Origin: an uncultured Bacillota bacterium | GTDB taxonomy: Bacteria > Bacillota_I > Bacilli_A > Izemoplasmatales > UBA1188 | Direction: 5' to 3' | Length of the DNA: 5,954 bases | NCBI GenBank assembly: GCA_900318975.1 | Contig: ONMY01000051.1 | Location: 1-5,954 of the forward strand | Shown here: positions 1-5,954 of the stretch, piece by piece | How the letters are laid out: the number at the start of each line of letters is the position of its first letter | Position numbering within the stretch: position 1 is the first letter of the stretch | The notes under the pieces: generated by a model | The model's input: the letters and a program-made list of their open reading frames with translations, nothing else | The model's database searches: none | Told to the model about the DNA's origin: nothing | Translations under genes and position numbers: made by a program

Positions 1-1
1 A

Positions 2-1123
2 AAAGATAATGATGGGATTAATGAAGTATTTTCAAATATATCAAATCTTGATAGTACCACTTTAGTAAATAGAATCTCTGGAGTATCACCATCGCTTTCA
101 AAATATTTGATTGAAAAATATAAAGATAGTAATCTTGATTTTTATTCATTCTTTAATTCTGAGACAAGTAAATTTGATCCAGTAATGAATAACAAGAATG
201 ATTACTATTATTTCAATATCTTTAATACAGATGTATCGCATTTTAATTCACTATCAGAACTTTTATACACCTATTTTATAAACAATATTGAATCAAAAAT
301 TCTAAAAGAAAACAACCAAGAAGTATATAGATGTGTAAGCACAAATATTAAAAGACTAGAAAAGAAAATAGGAAAACTAAATGATGAACTAATAAAAGAT
401 GAAAATGCTGATGAACTAAGGCTAAAGGGTGAACTTCTTCTTGCGAACTCTACTTGTGACATTAGAAGATCATCAAAAATAACACTGAATAATTATTATA
501 CGAACGAAGGAATCGAAATCACAATTGATCCATCTAAATCTATTAAAGAAAATAGCCAAGTATACTATAAGAAATACAAAAAAGCTAAAACTGGAATAGA
601 ATTTGTAAAAAGAGAACTATCTCTTGCGAGATCTGATTTAGATTATTTTAAACAAATAGAATATGAACTCACAAGAGCGAGTCTAAAAGATATATTAGAA
701 ATAAAAGATGAATTAATCGATAATGGATTTATTCATTCAAAAGAAAAAACATTTAAGAAAAAACAAAAACCTAACTATATAAAATTAAGTTTTAATGGTT
801 GTGATATTTTAATTGGAAAGAATAATATTCAAAACGAATATATAACACATGTACTTGCAAAAAAGGATGATTTATGGTTCCACGTTAAAGATGATCATGG
901 ATCCCATGTCGTTTTAAGTGGAGAAAATAAGTACAATGAAGATGTGATTAGATATTCAGCAAAAATGGCGGCAATATATTCAAATTCCAAAGATTCTTCT
1001 AGTGTTCCTGTGAATTATACAGAGATTAAGTACTTAAAGAAAGTTCCAGGAAGAAAAGGATCGTTTGTAACATACAAAAAATATAAAACGATCTATATTG
1101 ATCCAAAAAGAGATGATATATAA
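2..1123 (+). CDS. rqcH: Ribosome quality control protein RqcH (NFACT family), 3' part
   Basis: RqcH binds stalled 50S-peptidyl-tRNA complexes and directs addition of C-terminal alanine tails to the nascent chain. The frame is open from the first bases, so this is the C-terminal 373 residues of a protein usually about 550-570 long; the NFACT-N catalytic-like region with its Asp-Arg motif lies outside the window. Visible parts: a helix-hairpin-helix-like stretch ending in GVSPSLSKYL (about residues 25-36 of the fragment), a long charged region rich in Lys/Glu that fits the paired coiled-coil helices (about 105-245), and a C-terminal NFACT-R domain with GKNN (272-275), DLWFHVKD (290-297) and GSHVV (300-304), closing with a basic strand and TIYIDPKRDD. 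The TTG at 107 is an internal Leu codon, not a start. These proteins were formerly annotated as fibronectin-binding (FbpA/YloA). The family call is firm; the function comes from family knowledge. Confidence 0.92.
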   Translation, partial: KDNDGINEVFSNISNLDSTTLVNRISGVSPSLSKYLIEKYKDSNLDFYSFFNSETSKFDPVMNNKNDYYYFNIFNTDVSHFNSLSELLYTYFINNIESKILKENNQEVYRCVSTNIKRLEKKIGKLNDELIKDENADELRLKGELLLANSTCDIRRSSKITLNNYYTNEGIEITIDPSKSIKENSQVYYKKYKKAKTGIEFVKRELSLARSDLDYFKQIEYELTRASLKDILEIKDELIDNGFIHSKEKTFKKKQKPNYIKLSFNGCDILIGKNNIQNEYITHVLAKKDDLWFHVKDDHGSHVVLSGENKYNEDVIRYSAKMAAIYSNSKDSSSVPVNYTEIKYLKKVPGRKGSFVTYKKYKTIYIDPKRDDI

Positions 1124-1157
1124 AAAAACGATTTTGGCACACAAAATCGTTTTTTTT
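1122..1157. terminator. Bidirectional intrinsic terminator between rqcH and thiT
   Basis: Bases 1129-1136 (CGATTTTG) pair with 1142-1149 (CAAAATCG) around a 5-nt loop (1137-1141). The stem is extended by an A-run at 1122-1128 facing a T-run at 1150-1157. The plus strand therefore has a hairpin followed by eight T, right after the rqcH stop. The minus strand has the same hairpin followed by seven T, about 20 nt after the thiT stop. One element serves both convergent genes. Confidence 0.9.
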
Positions 1158-1175
1158 ATGATAATAAACTAATAA

Positions 1176-1781
1176 TTAATTATTCTCATCTTCAACTGAT
1201 TCTATTTTTACATCATCAGTTTTCTTTAATCCGAAATCCAAAATTCTATTCATTGAAATAAATAGTACTATTGCAAGGAGAGTAGTTAGCATTACATATG
1301 AACCATTATAAATTAGTGATGCATAGAAGCTTGTCATAAATTCACTAAATCCTGTCCAACTGTACCAAAGAAGAATGCCTGATACTGTGTGAGATATGAG
1401 CCTAATTACCCCTGCAAGGAGCAATACAAGAGAACCTTTAATTGGTTTTCTTAAAGAATCAGTAAATAGGGATGTGATACCATATCCGATTGAATATGGG
1501 ACTAATCTATCTAGTAATATTTCAACTAGTGGATAATCTGAATATATCTTGAGGCCACCAATTAACCATGCAAGAACCCAATATAGTGTTGCGCCTAGAA
1601 AGCCATATTTTGGACCACGTCTTAGGCCAATTAAACAAACTGGTAACATCGCAAGGTCAATTGTACCACCTTCAAAATAATTTAGAAATGGAATTAAATC
1701 TGATAAAAATTTTAATGCTATACCGATTGCGACAAATATCGCAGTTTCTGTAATAGCTCTTACACTTTCATTTGTTTTCAT
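1176..1781 (-). CDS. thiT: ECF transporter S-component for thiamine, ThiT (YuaJ) family
   Basis: Integral-membrane substrate-binding subunit that captures thiamine and works with the shared EcfA/EcfA'/EcfT energising module, which is not encoded here. The 201-residue product has about six hydrophobic segments and ends in a short acidic cytoplasmic tail. Helix 1 carries A14-xxx-A18-xxx-A22, the AxxxA pattern by which group II S-components dock on EcfT. Family landmarks are GGTIDLAMLP (38-47), LRRGPKYGFLG (53-63), a VEILLDR segment (86-92), H131 in SHTVSG, W139, and YNGSY (158-162). As I recall the Lactococcus ThiT pocket (Glu84-Tyr85, His125, Trp133, Tyr146, Asn151), most positions have counterparts, but the Tyr after the acidic residue is Arg92 here. 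The ATG has AGAAGG six bases upstream. A TPP riboswitch precedes the gene and independently supports a thiamine-related substrate. Another thiamine-pathway S-component is possible but less likely. Confidence 0.88.
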   Translation of the reverse strand: MKTNESVRAITETAIFVAIGIALKFLSDLIPFLNYFEGGTIDLAMLPVCLIGLRRGPKYGFLGATLYWVLAWLIGGLKIYSDYPLVEILLDRLVPYSIGYGITSLFTDSLRKPIKGSLVLLLAGVIRLISHTVSGILLWYSWTGFSEFMTSFYASLIYNGSYVMLTTLLAIVLFISMNRILDFGLKKTDDVKIESVEDENN

Positions 1782-1801
1782 AAAATACCTTCTTTCTTAA
1801 T

Positions 1802-1830
1802 TTAAAAGGGCCTAGTGTAGGCCCTTTTAA
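1802..1830 (-). terminator. Riboswitch-controlled intrinsic terminator in the thiT leader
   Basis: On the minus strand a 12-bp perfect stem forms between AGGCCCUUUUAA (plus 1802-1813) and its complement (plus 1819-1830), with a 5-nt loop. The GGGCC core followed by UUUU fits a Rho-independent terminator. It lies just after the TPP aptamer and before the thiT ribosome binding site, which stays outside the hairpin. This points to control of transcription and not of translation. Confidence 0.85.
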
Positions 1831-1855
1831 TGAATAAGAGATTGTCCTACGCTAG
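1812..1855 (-). promoter_or_regulatory. Predicted antiterminator helix linking the aptamer to the terminator
   Basis: On the minus strand CUAGCGUAGG (plus 1846-1855, the 3' strand of aptamer P5/P4) is complementary at 9 of 10 positions, with one C-A mismatch, to CCUACACUAG (plus 1812-1821, the last two bases of the terminator 5' arm, the loop and the start of the 3' arm). The helix cannot coexist with either the folded aptamer or the terminator. Without TPP it should form and allow transcription into thiT; with TPP the aptamer holds its 3' strand and the terminator folds. The pairing is seen directly; the switching is inferred. Confidence 0.75.
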
Positions 1856-1920
1856 CATTACCTAGATCAGGTTGTGGGTCGAAGATTAATCTTCCTCTCA
1901 GCCTATAACTCAGCTCCCCC
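1846..1920 (-). promoter_or_regulatory. TPP riboswitch aptamer (THI element) of thiT
   Basis: Read on the minus strand, the leader contains the conserved THI-box elements in order. These are GGGGGAGC (plus 1913-1920), a short P3 arm, GGCUGAGAGG (plus 1894-1903), a variable P3a hairpin made by the perfect palindrome GAAGATTAATCTTC (1881-1894), GACCC pairing back to the first G-run as P2, and ACCUGAUCUAGG-UAAUG-CUAGCGUAGG (1846-1872). In the last block CUAG/CUAG forms P5 and CCU/AGG forms P4. CUGAGA contacts the pyrimidine ring of TPP, and the P4/P5 side reads its pyrophosphate through metal ions. P1 looks weak: the best candidate pairs AAUAA at plus 1925-1929 with UUAUU at plus 1833-1837. High TPP is expected to switch thiT off. 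Confidence 0.95.
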
Positions 1921-1935
1921 TTTTTTATTAATTAT

Positions 1936-1965
1936 ATTATATACTAATTTTCTATATTATTTTAA
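1936..1965 (-). promoter_or_regulatory. Candidate sigma-A-type promoter for the thiT leader
   Basis: Minus-strand TATAAT (plus 1936-1941) is a perfect -10 hexamer. An 18-nt spacer separates it from TTAAAA (plus 1960-1965), a 4-of-6 match to TTGACA that lies just inside the end of tkt. Transcription would start near 1929, a few bases before the aptamer. A second TATAAT at 1931-1936 overlaps it. The region is so A/T-rich that such matches are easy to find by chance, but the position fits. Confidence 0.5.
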
Positions 1966-3900
1966 TAATTCTTTAAAATATTCAGCAACTTTTTCTTTTG
2001 TAAATCCGAGTTCTGGAATTACAACATCAACATTTGCGGAAATTCCAAATCTATTGATACCATATACATAGTCTGTATATCCATAAAGGCCAAATGGAGA
2101 TGCCATTTCAATAAACATTGATGGTATATCTTTTCTAATTAATGCTTCTTTTTCGTTCTTGCTTAATTTATCGAAAAGATTTGTAGATACCATTTCTACT
2201 ACTCTTACATCAATTCCTTCATTCTTTAAAAGATCTTTAGCTTTTAGTGCTAGTGATACTTCAGAACCAGATGCAACGAGTGTGCCTTTACTATTCTTAC
2301 TGTCATATCTTACAAATGCACCCTTTGTAAAATCTTTATATTTAACATCGTCGAGAAGATCTAGATTTTGTCTTGTAAGACAGATTACAGATGGAGTATA
2401 TTTTTCATTTAGTGCATATTTGATAGTTTCTACAGTGGTTTTAGCATCGCTTGGTCTAAATACATTTAAGTTTGGAATTGCACGAAGACCTGCGAGTTGT
2501 TCGATTGGTTCATGTGTTGGACCATCTTCACCTACTGCAACTGAATCATGAGTAAATATGAAAAGTGATGGTATTCTCATTAGGGCAGCCATTCTAATTG
2601 CTGGTTTCATATAATCAGAAAATACAAAGAATGCACCTGTCATATTTCTTACGTGGTGAAGTGTAAGACCATTAGAAATTGCACCCATTGCATGTTCCCT
2701 AACACCATAATTTATATTTCTTCCAAGTCTATTTTCAGGAACATAGTTTCCATCAAGGCCCTTAACATTTGTTGATGCAGTTAAGTCAGCTGAACCTGCA
2801 ACGAATGATTTATTATTTTCAGATATTACTTTAATAATTCTTCCAATTGTCTTACGAGATGCTTCAGTTACATAGCTAAAATCTTTAAGCATATCATCAG
2901 TAAGAACATATTCATCATTTAATACTTTTTCAAATTCTTTATAATCCTCAGGGTATTTAACTTTATATTCTTTTAATGACTTTTTCCATTTGCTATAGTA
3001 TTTAACGTTTTTCTTGATGGCATTTCTATAATCATCATAAACATCTGAGTCTACTTCGAATTCAGCATTTTTGTATTCTAAGTTTTCTCTTAAAACTACC
3101 ATATCGTCTTTAGAAAGTGGTGCACCATGAGATTTGCTCATGTTTGCAACTGGTGAACCATATCCTATTGTTGTATGGCATTCAACGATTGATGGAAGGT
3201 CGCTTCTTTTAGCTTTCTTGATGGCTTTTTTAACTTCTTCTAAGTTTTCTGGGTCTTTAACACTTAAATAATTAAATCCGAGAGCTTTAAAATATTCTTT
3301 AGGGCTATTTATTCCGCCAGCATTTTCAACTGGTCCATCAAGTTGAATTCTATTTGAATCAAATAGGATGATTAATTTATTGAGTTTTAATCTTCCAATT
3401 AAAGATAGTGCTTCTAGTGTTACACCTTCTTGAAGATCACCATCACCACATTCAACATATGTATAGTGGTCGATGAGTTTAATATCTTCTTTATTAAATC
3501 TTGCGCTGAGCATAGATTCAGCGATTGCCATACCAGCTGCCATCGCGATACCTTGACCGAGTGGTCCGCTTGTTGAGTCGATACCTTCAGTATGTCTATA
3601 TTCAGGATGACCTGGAGTTAGAGAATTTAGTCTTCTAAAATTCTTTAAATCATCAATAGATAATTTATATCCAAAAAGATGAAGTAGTGCATAAAGCATA
3701 CTAGATGCATGACCAGATGCTAAGATGAAACGATCTCTATCAAACCAATCTGGACATTTTGGAGTGATCTTTAAAAAATCATGCCATAAAGTATAGGCAA
3801 CTGGCGCAAAACCAAGTACTACTCCTGGATGGCCGCTGTTTGCAGCGTTGATTTCATCCATCGCAAGCATTCTTAAAGTGTTAACTGACTTGTTGTTCAT
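1957..3900 (-). CDS. tkt: Transketolase
   Basis: TPP- and Mg-dependent enzyme that moves two-carbon ketol units between sugar phosphates in the non-oxidative pentose phosphate pathway; cytoplasmic dimer. The 647 residues are full length for the family. Landmarks: NSGHPG (21-26), SGHAS (62-66), GPLGQG (112-117), the TPP/Mg motif GDGD (152-155) leading to N183 in DSNRIQLDG, GYGS (246-249), H258, catalytic Glu402 in VREHAMG, the aromatic SDYMKPA stretch (428-434), HDSVAVGEDGPTHEP (451-465) and FRPSD (481-485), which bind the substrate phosphate and cofactor. All three domains (PP, Pyr, C-terminal) are present and unbroken. The ATG follows AGGAAGG by five bases. The gene starts 14 nt after sufB, so co-transcription with the suf genes is likely, an unusual partnership. 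The next gene on the strand imports the precursor of its cofactor. Confidence 0.97.
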   Translation of the reverse strand: MNNKSVNTLRMLAMDEINAANSGHPGVVLGFAPVAYTLWHDFLKITPKCPDWFDRDRFILASGHASSMLYALLHLFGYKLSIDDLKNFRRLNSLTPGHPEYRHTEGIDSTSGPLGQGIAMAAGMAIAESMLSARFNKEDIKLIDHYTYVECGDGDLQEGVTLEALSLIGRLKLNKLIILFDSNRIQLDGPVENAGGINSPKEYFKALGFNYLSVKDPENLEEVKKAIKKAKRSDLPSIVECHTTIGYGSPVANMSKSHGAPLSKDDMVVLRENLEYKNAEFEVDSDVYDDYRNAIKKNVKYYSKWKKSLKEYKVKYPEDYKEFEKVLNDEYVLTDDMLKDFSYVTEASRKTIGRIIKVISENNKSFVAGSADLTASTNVKGLDGNYVPENRLGRNINYGVREHAMGAISNGLTLHHVRNMTGAFFVFSDYMKPAIRMAALMRIPSLFIFTHDSVAVGEDGPTHEPIEQLAGLRAIPNLNVFRPSDAKTTVETIKYALNEKYTPSVICLTRQNLDLLDDVKYKDFTKGAFVRYDSKNSKGTLVASGSEVSLALKAKDLLKNEGIDVRVVEMVSTNLFDKLSKNEKEALIRKDIPSMFIEMASPFGLYGYTDYVYGINRFGISANVDVVIPELGFTKEKVAEYFKELLK

Positions 3901-3914
3901 AATAACCTTCCTAT

Positions 3915-5330
3915 TTATTCTAATTCTAATTTTATTAATTGATTGAGTTCAACTGCATATTCAAGTGGAAGTTCTCTTGCGAATGGTTCAATAAATCCCA
4001 TAATGATGAGTTCCATTGCTTCCTTTTCTGATAAGCCTCTACTTTCAAGATAAAATAATTGATTATCAGAAATCTTTGATACAGTTGCTTCGTGTTCTAA
4101 AGATGATGAATTATTAGATACGATATTTAGTGGGTAAGTATCACTTCTACTATTATCATCCATTATGAGTGTATCGCAAGTTACACTTGCTTTAGAACCA
4201 GTTGCATCTTTAGTGATTCTAGAAGTTCCTCTATAATTTACTGTACCACCTTTTCTCGCAATTGATTTAGAAATAATGGTAGATGAAGAATTCTTTCCAA
4301 GATGAATCATCTTGGCTCCATTATCTTGGTACTGACCAGCCGAACCAAGAGCGACAGATATTACAAGTCCTCTTGAATAATCTCCTTTTAGTATACAACA
4401 TGGATATTTCATATTGGCACCAGAACCAATATTACCATCAATCCACTCCATATAGCCGCCATCAAGGACTAAAGCTCTTTGTGTTACGAGATTAATGATA
4501 TTATTTGACCAGTTTTGGATGGTAGAATACCTACATCTTGCATTCTTTTTAACAATTATTTCAATTACACCTGAGTGGAGTGAATCGGTTGAATATTTTG
4601 GGGCAGTACATCCTTCAACATAATTTACAAAACCTTCATCATCAACGATGATTAAGGTTCTTTCAAATTGACCCATGTTTTCTGAATTAATTCTAAAATA
4701 TGACTGAAGAGGTTTATCGAGCTTTACTCCTTTTGGGATATAGATGAATGATCCGCCACTCCAAACAGCGCTATTTAATGCTGCATATTTATTATCATTA
4801 TATGGAACTACAGAACCGAAGTATTCTTTAAAGATTTCAGGATATTTTTTTAATCCTGTATCTGTATCTAAGAAGATAACTCCTTTTTCTTCTAGTTCTT
4901 TTTTATTGTTATGATAGACTACCTCTGATTCAAATTGAGTAGAGACACCAGAAAGCCATTTTTGTTCCGCTTCCATAATACCGAGTTTATTAAAGGTGTT
5001 TTTAATGCTTTCTGGAACTTCTTCCCAGTCGTGCTTTACTGAATCAGTTGATTTAATATAGAGGCACATATCATTTGGATCTACTGATTTAAGCTTTTCA
5101 ACTGGGCCATAAGTTGGATCTTTCATTTCATTGAATGCTTTTAGTGATTTTAACCTATATTCAAGCATCCATTCTGGTTCACCTTTTGCCTTTGATATTT
5201 CTCTAACTATTTCCTCATTTAAACCAATTGATACTTTTTTGTATGCTTTTGCATCTGTCACAAAACCATATTTATATTCACTAGCTATTTTTTCTAGTTC
5301 TTCTCTTCTTGTTTTCATCTCATCATGCAT
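3915..5330 (-). CDS. sufB: Fe-S cluster assembly scaffold protein SufB
   Basis: Core subunit of the SufBCD scaffold, where Fe-S clusters are built from sulfur supplied by SufS-SufU before transfer to apoproteins. The protein has an N-terminal helical region opening with YKYGFVTD, then a long right-handed parallel beta-helix, then the C-terminal signature [22 protein letters not shown]. Counting from the start chosen here (471 aa), the functional residues are Cys241 in GCTAP (sulfur entry), Cys385 in VTCDTLIM and His413-Glu414 in LEHEA; the last two sites are implicated in nascent cluster binding in E. coli SufB. EGCTAP and [16 protein letters not shown] mark it as SufB, not SufD. An upstream in-frame ATG at 5337-5339 touches GGAGG directly with no spacer; the ATG at 5328-5330 sits nine bases after it and is preferred. 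The gene overlaps sufU by 8 nt, suggesting translational coupling, and tkt follows 14 nt later. Confidence 0.95.
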   Translation of the reverse strand: MHDEMKTRREELEKIASEYKYGFVTDAKAYKKVSIGLNEEIVREISKAKGEPEWMLEYRLKSLKAFNEMKDPTYGPVEKLKSVDPNDMCLYIKSTDSVKHDWEEVPESIKNTFNKLGIMEAEQKWLSGVSTQFESEVVYHNNKKELEEKGVIFLDTDTGLKKYPEIFKEYFGSVVPYNDNKYAALNSAVWSGGSFIYIPKGVKLDKPLQSYFRINSENMGQFERTLIIVDDEGFVNYVEGCTAPKYSTDSLHSGVIEIIVKKNARCRYSTIQNWSNNIINLVTQRALVLDGGYMEWIDGNIGSGANMKYPCCILKGDYSRGLVISVALGSAGQYQDNGAKMIHLGKNSSSTIISKSIARKGGTVNYRGTSRITKDATGSKASVTCDTLIMDDNSRSDTYPLNIVSNNSSSLEHEATVSKISDNQLFYLESRGLSEKEAMELIIMGFIEPFARELPLEYAVELNQLIKLELE

Positions 5331-5766
5331 TCGTCTCATCCTCCTTTTTTAGAGTATTTAGTAATGCTTGAGATGAAATAGATGCACATCTTACTCTTGC
5401 AGGAAGATCTTTTACGCCATCAAATACCTGAAGTTCATCAAAATCAACATTTTCATCGTATTCTTGATTTGATACCATCTTTAGGTAATTATCGATTAGA
5501 TATTTGGCATCATCAACTTTCATGCCCTTTATAACTTCGCTCATGATTGATGCACTAGCACAGCATATAGAGCATCCTTGGCCATCATGGTGGATGTCTT
5601 TAATGACTCCATCCTCAACTAGTGATTCAACATCAATCATATCGCCACATGAAGGGTTTTTTAAATGACACTTAACATAGTTAGGTGCATTTGTAATACC
5701 CTTATTTCTTGGGTTTCTATAGTGATCCATTATTACTTGTCTATAGAGATTACTTAAGTTAGTCAA
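5323..5766 (-). CDS. sufU: Sulfur transfer protein SufU
   Basis: Zinc-containing sulfurtransferase that accepts persulfide sulfur from the cysteine desulfurase SufS and hands it to the SufBCD scaffold; it takes the place of SufE in Gram-positive bacteria. The 147 residues match the family length. All four zinc ligands known from Bacillus subtilis SufU (Cys41, Asp43, Cys66, Cys128) have counterparts one position earlier: Cys40 and Asp42 in NPSCGD, Cys65 in [12 protein letters not shown], and Cys127 in RVRCAS. The insertion before the last cysteine ([27 protein letters not shown]) and the Lys where IscU has its conserved His separate it from IscU scaffolds. The start codon is TTG with AAGGAGG nine bases upstream. 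It overlaps the end of sufS by 8 nt and the start of sufB by 8 nt. Confidence 0.95.
   Translation of the reverse strand: MTNLSNLYRQVIMDHYRNPRNKGITNAPNYVKCHLKNPSCGDMIDVESLVEDGVIKDIHHDGQGCSICCASASIMSEVIKGMKVDDAKYLIDNYLKMVSNQEYDENVDFDELQVFDGVKDLPARVRCASISSQALLNTLKKEDETNA
5340..5346 (-). promoter_or_regulatory. sufB ribosome binding site that decides between two ATGs
   Basis: Minus-strand AAGGAGG, a perfect match to the anti-Shine-Dalgarno core, lies within the last codons of sufU. The first in-frame ATG (5337-5339) begins on the next base, too close to initiate. The ATG at 5328-5330 has a 9-nt spacer and is the likely start. Confidence 0.8.
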
Positions 5767-5954
5767 TGTAGTGAACCTCCTTAAAGAAACTTATAGTTTT
5801 TTTAACTGCATCTATAAATTTAGACACATCACTTTCATCGTTATAGAAATAGAAGCTTGCACGAGTTGTGGCACTTAACCCCAAGAATCTATGGAGTGGT
5901 TCAGCACAGTGGTGTCCCGCTCTTACTGCCACGTTTTCCTCTGCGAGTGCAGTA
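5759..5954 (-). CDS. sufS: Cysteine desulfurase SufS, C-terminal fragment
   Basis: PLP-dependent enzyme that removes sulfur from cysteine to form an enzyme persulfide, which is passed to SufU. Only the last 64 residues are in the window; the PLP-binding lysine and most of the protein (about 400 aa in full) lie beyond the right edge. The fragment contains RAGHHCAEPLH, the group II (SufS/CsdA-type) active-site loop with the catalytic Cys. It continues with a conserved RASFYFYND strand and a final helix ending in [14 protein letters not shown]. The stop TAA at 5759-5761 lies inside the start of sufU (8-nt overlap). The gene order sufS-sufU-sufB is the usual Firmicutes arrangement, which predicts sufC and sufD upstream. 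The truncation is due to the window edge and is not a broken gene. Confidence 0.93.
   Translation of the reverse strand, partial: TALAEENVAVRAGHHCAEPLHRFLGLSATTRASFYFYNDESDVSKFIDAVKKTISFFKEVHYID
5776..5782 (-). promoter_or_regulatory. sufU ribosome binding site supporting a TTG start
   Basis: Minus-strand AAGGAGG lies in the last codons of sufS, nine bases upstream of TTG at 5764-5766. The next residues ([20 protein letters not shown]) match the SufU N-terminus at full length, and no ATG or GTG lies in a better position, so TTG is taken as the start. Confidence 0.8.

Noticed and set aside
271..462. 63-codon minus-strand Ser/Phe-rich open frame
   Set aside because: Antisense shadow of the Lys/Glu-rich coiled-coil region of rqcH.
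107..1123. A complete gene starting at TTG 107
   Set aside because: The same frame is open back to position 2 with NFACT-like sequence, and no ribosome binding site precedes the TTG. It is an internal leucine codon.
1881..1894. Perfect 14-bp palindrome as an operator site
   Set aside because: It sits exactly where the variable P3a hairpin of a TPP aptamer belongs, which explains the symmetry.
1874..2071. 65-codon plus-strand open frame across the riboswitch and the tkt 3' end
   Set aside because: Overlaps the aptamer and tkt in antisense and has no coding signature.
2159..2551. 130-codon plus-strand open frame
   Set aside because: Lies antisense within tkt, whose motifs are intact on the other strand. 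It has no recognisable family, no convincing ribosome binding site, and a low-complexity Ser/Leu/Phe composition.
5131..5352. 73-codon plus-strand open frame
   Set aside because: Antisense to the sufB N-terminal region; its hydrophobic look results from reading a Lys/Glu-rich gene backwards.
1..5954. Mobile element, CRISPR array, defence island or other new system
   Set aside because: No repeats with spacers, transposase, integrase, attachment duplication, or gene outside known housekeeping families was seen, and the intergenic regions are short and accounted for.
1..5954. Mycoplasma-type genetic code
   Set aside because: Tryptophans in conserved positions are TGG, and sufU ends at a TGA that matches the family length.

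Overview
This is a low-GC, Gram-positive-type (Bacillota) chromosomal segment. The genes are tightly packed, ribosome binding sites are strong AAGGAGG-like, and third codon positions are very A/T-rich. TGG is used for tryptophan and TGA as a stop, so this is the ordinary bacterial code (table 11) and not that of Mycoplasma. SufU-type Fe-S assembly, RqcH and a ThiT thiamine S-component together fit the Bacilli/Erysipelotrichia-like part of the phylum. The exact lineage is inference.

Layout, left to right. (1) Positions 2-1123, plus strand: the 3' two thirds of rqcH (NFACT-family ribosome quality-control factor), running in from outside the window. (2) Positions 1122-1157: a symmetric hairpin with A/T flanks that can terminate both rqcH and the convergent thiT. 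(3) Positions 1176-1781, minus: thiT, a thiamine-binding S-component of an ECF transporter. (4) Positions 1802-1941, minus: the thiT leader, with a candidate promoter, a complete TPP riboswitch aptamer and an intrinsic terminator. The 3' side of the aptamer can pair with the terminator's 5' arm and loop, which gives a readable attenuation switch. (5) Positions 1957-5954, minus: an operon in transcriptional order sufS (C-terminal end only), sufU, sufB, tkt. The sufS/sufU and sufU/sufB pairs overlap by 8 nt each, and sufB and tkt are 14 nt apart.

How the genes work together. SufS (cysteine desulfurase) passes persulfide sulfur to SufU, which delivers it to the SufB-containing scaffold for Fe-S cluster assembly; sufC and sufD are probably upstream, outside the window. 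Transketolase is a TPP-dependent enzyme of the non-oxidative pentose phosphate pathway and appears to be co-transcribed with the suf genes. The next gene on the strand imports thiamine, the precursor of TPP, under TPP feedback. I see no terminator of the suf-tkt unit before the thiT leader, so the riboswitch terminator may also act as that operon's conditional 3' end.

I found no new defence, mobile or otherwise undescribed system. The content is housekeeping. The points worth a second look are the riboswitch switch helix, tkt inside a suf operon, the duplicated overlap geometry at the two suf junctions, and unusual residues in the ThiT pocket region.
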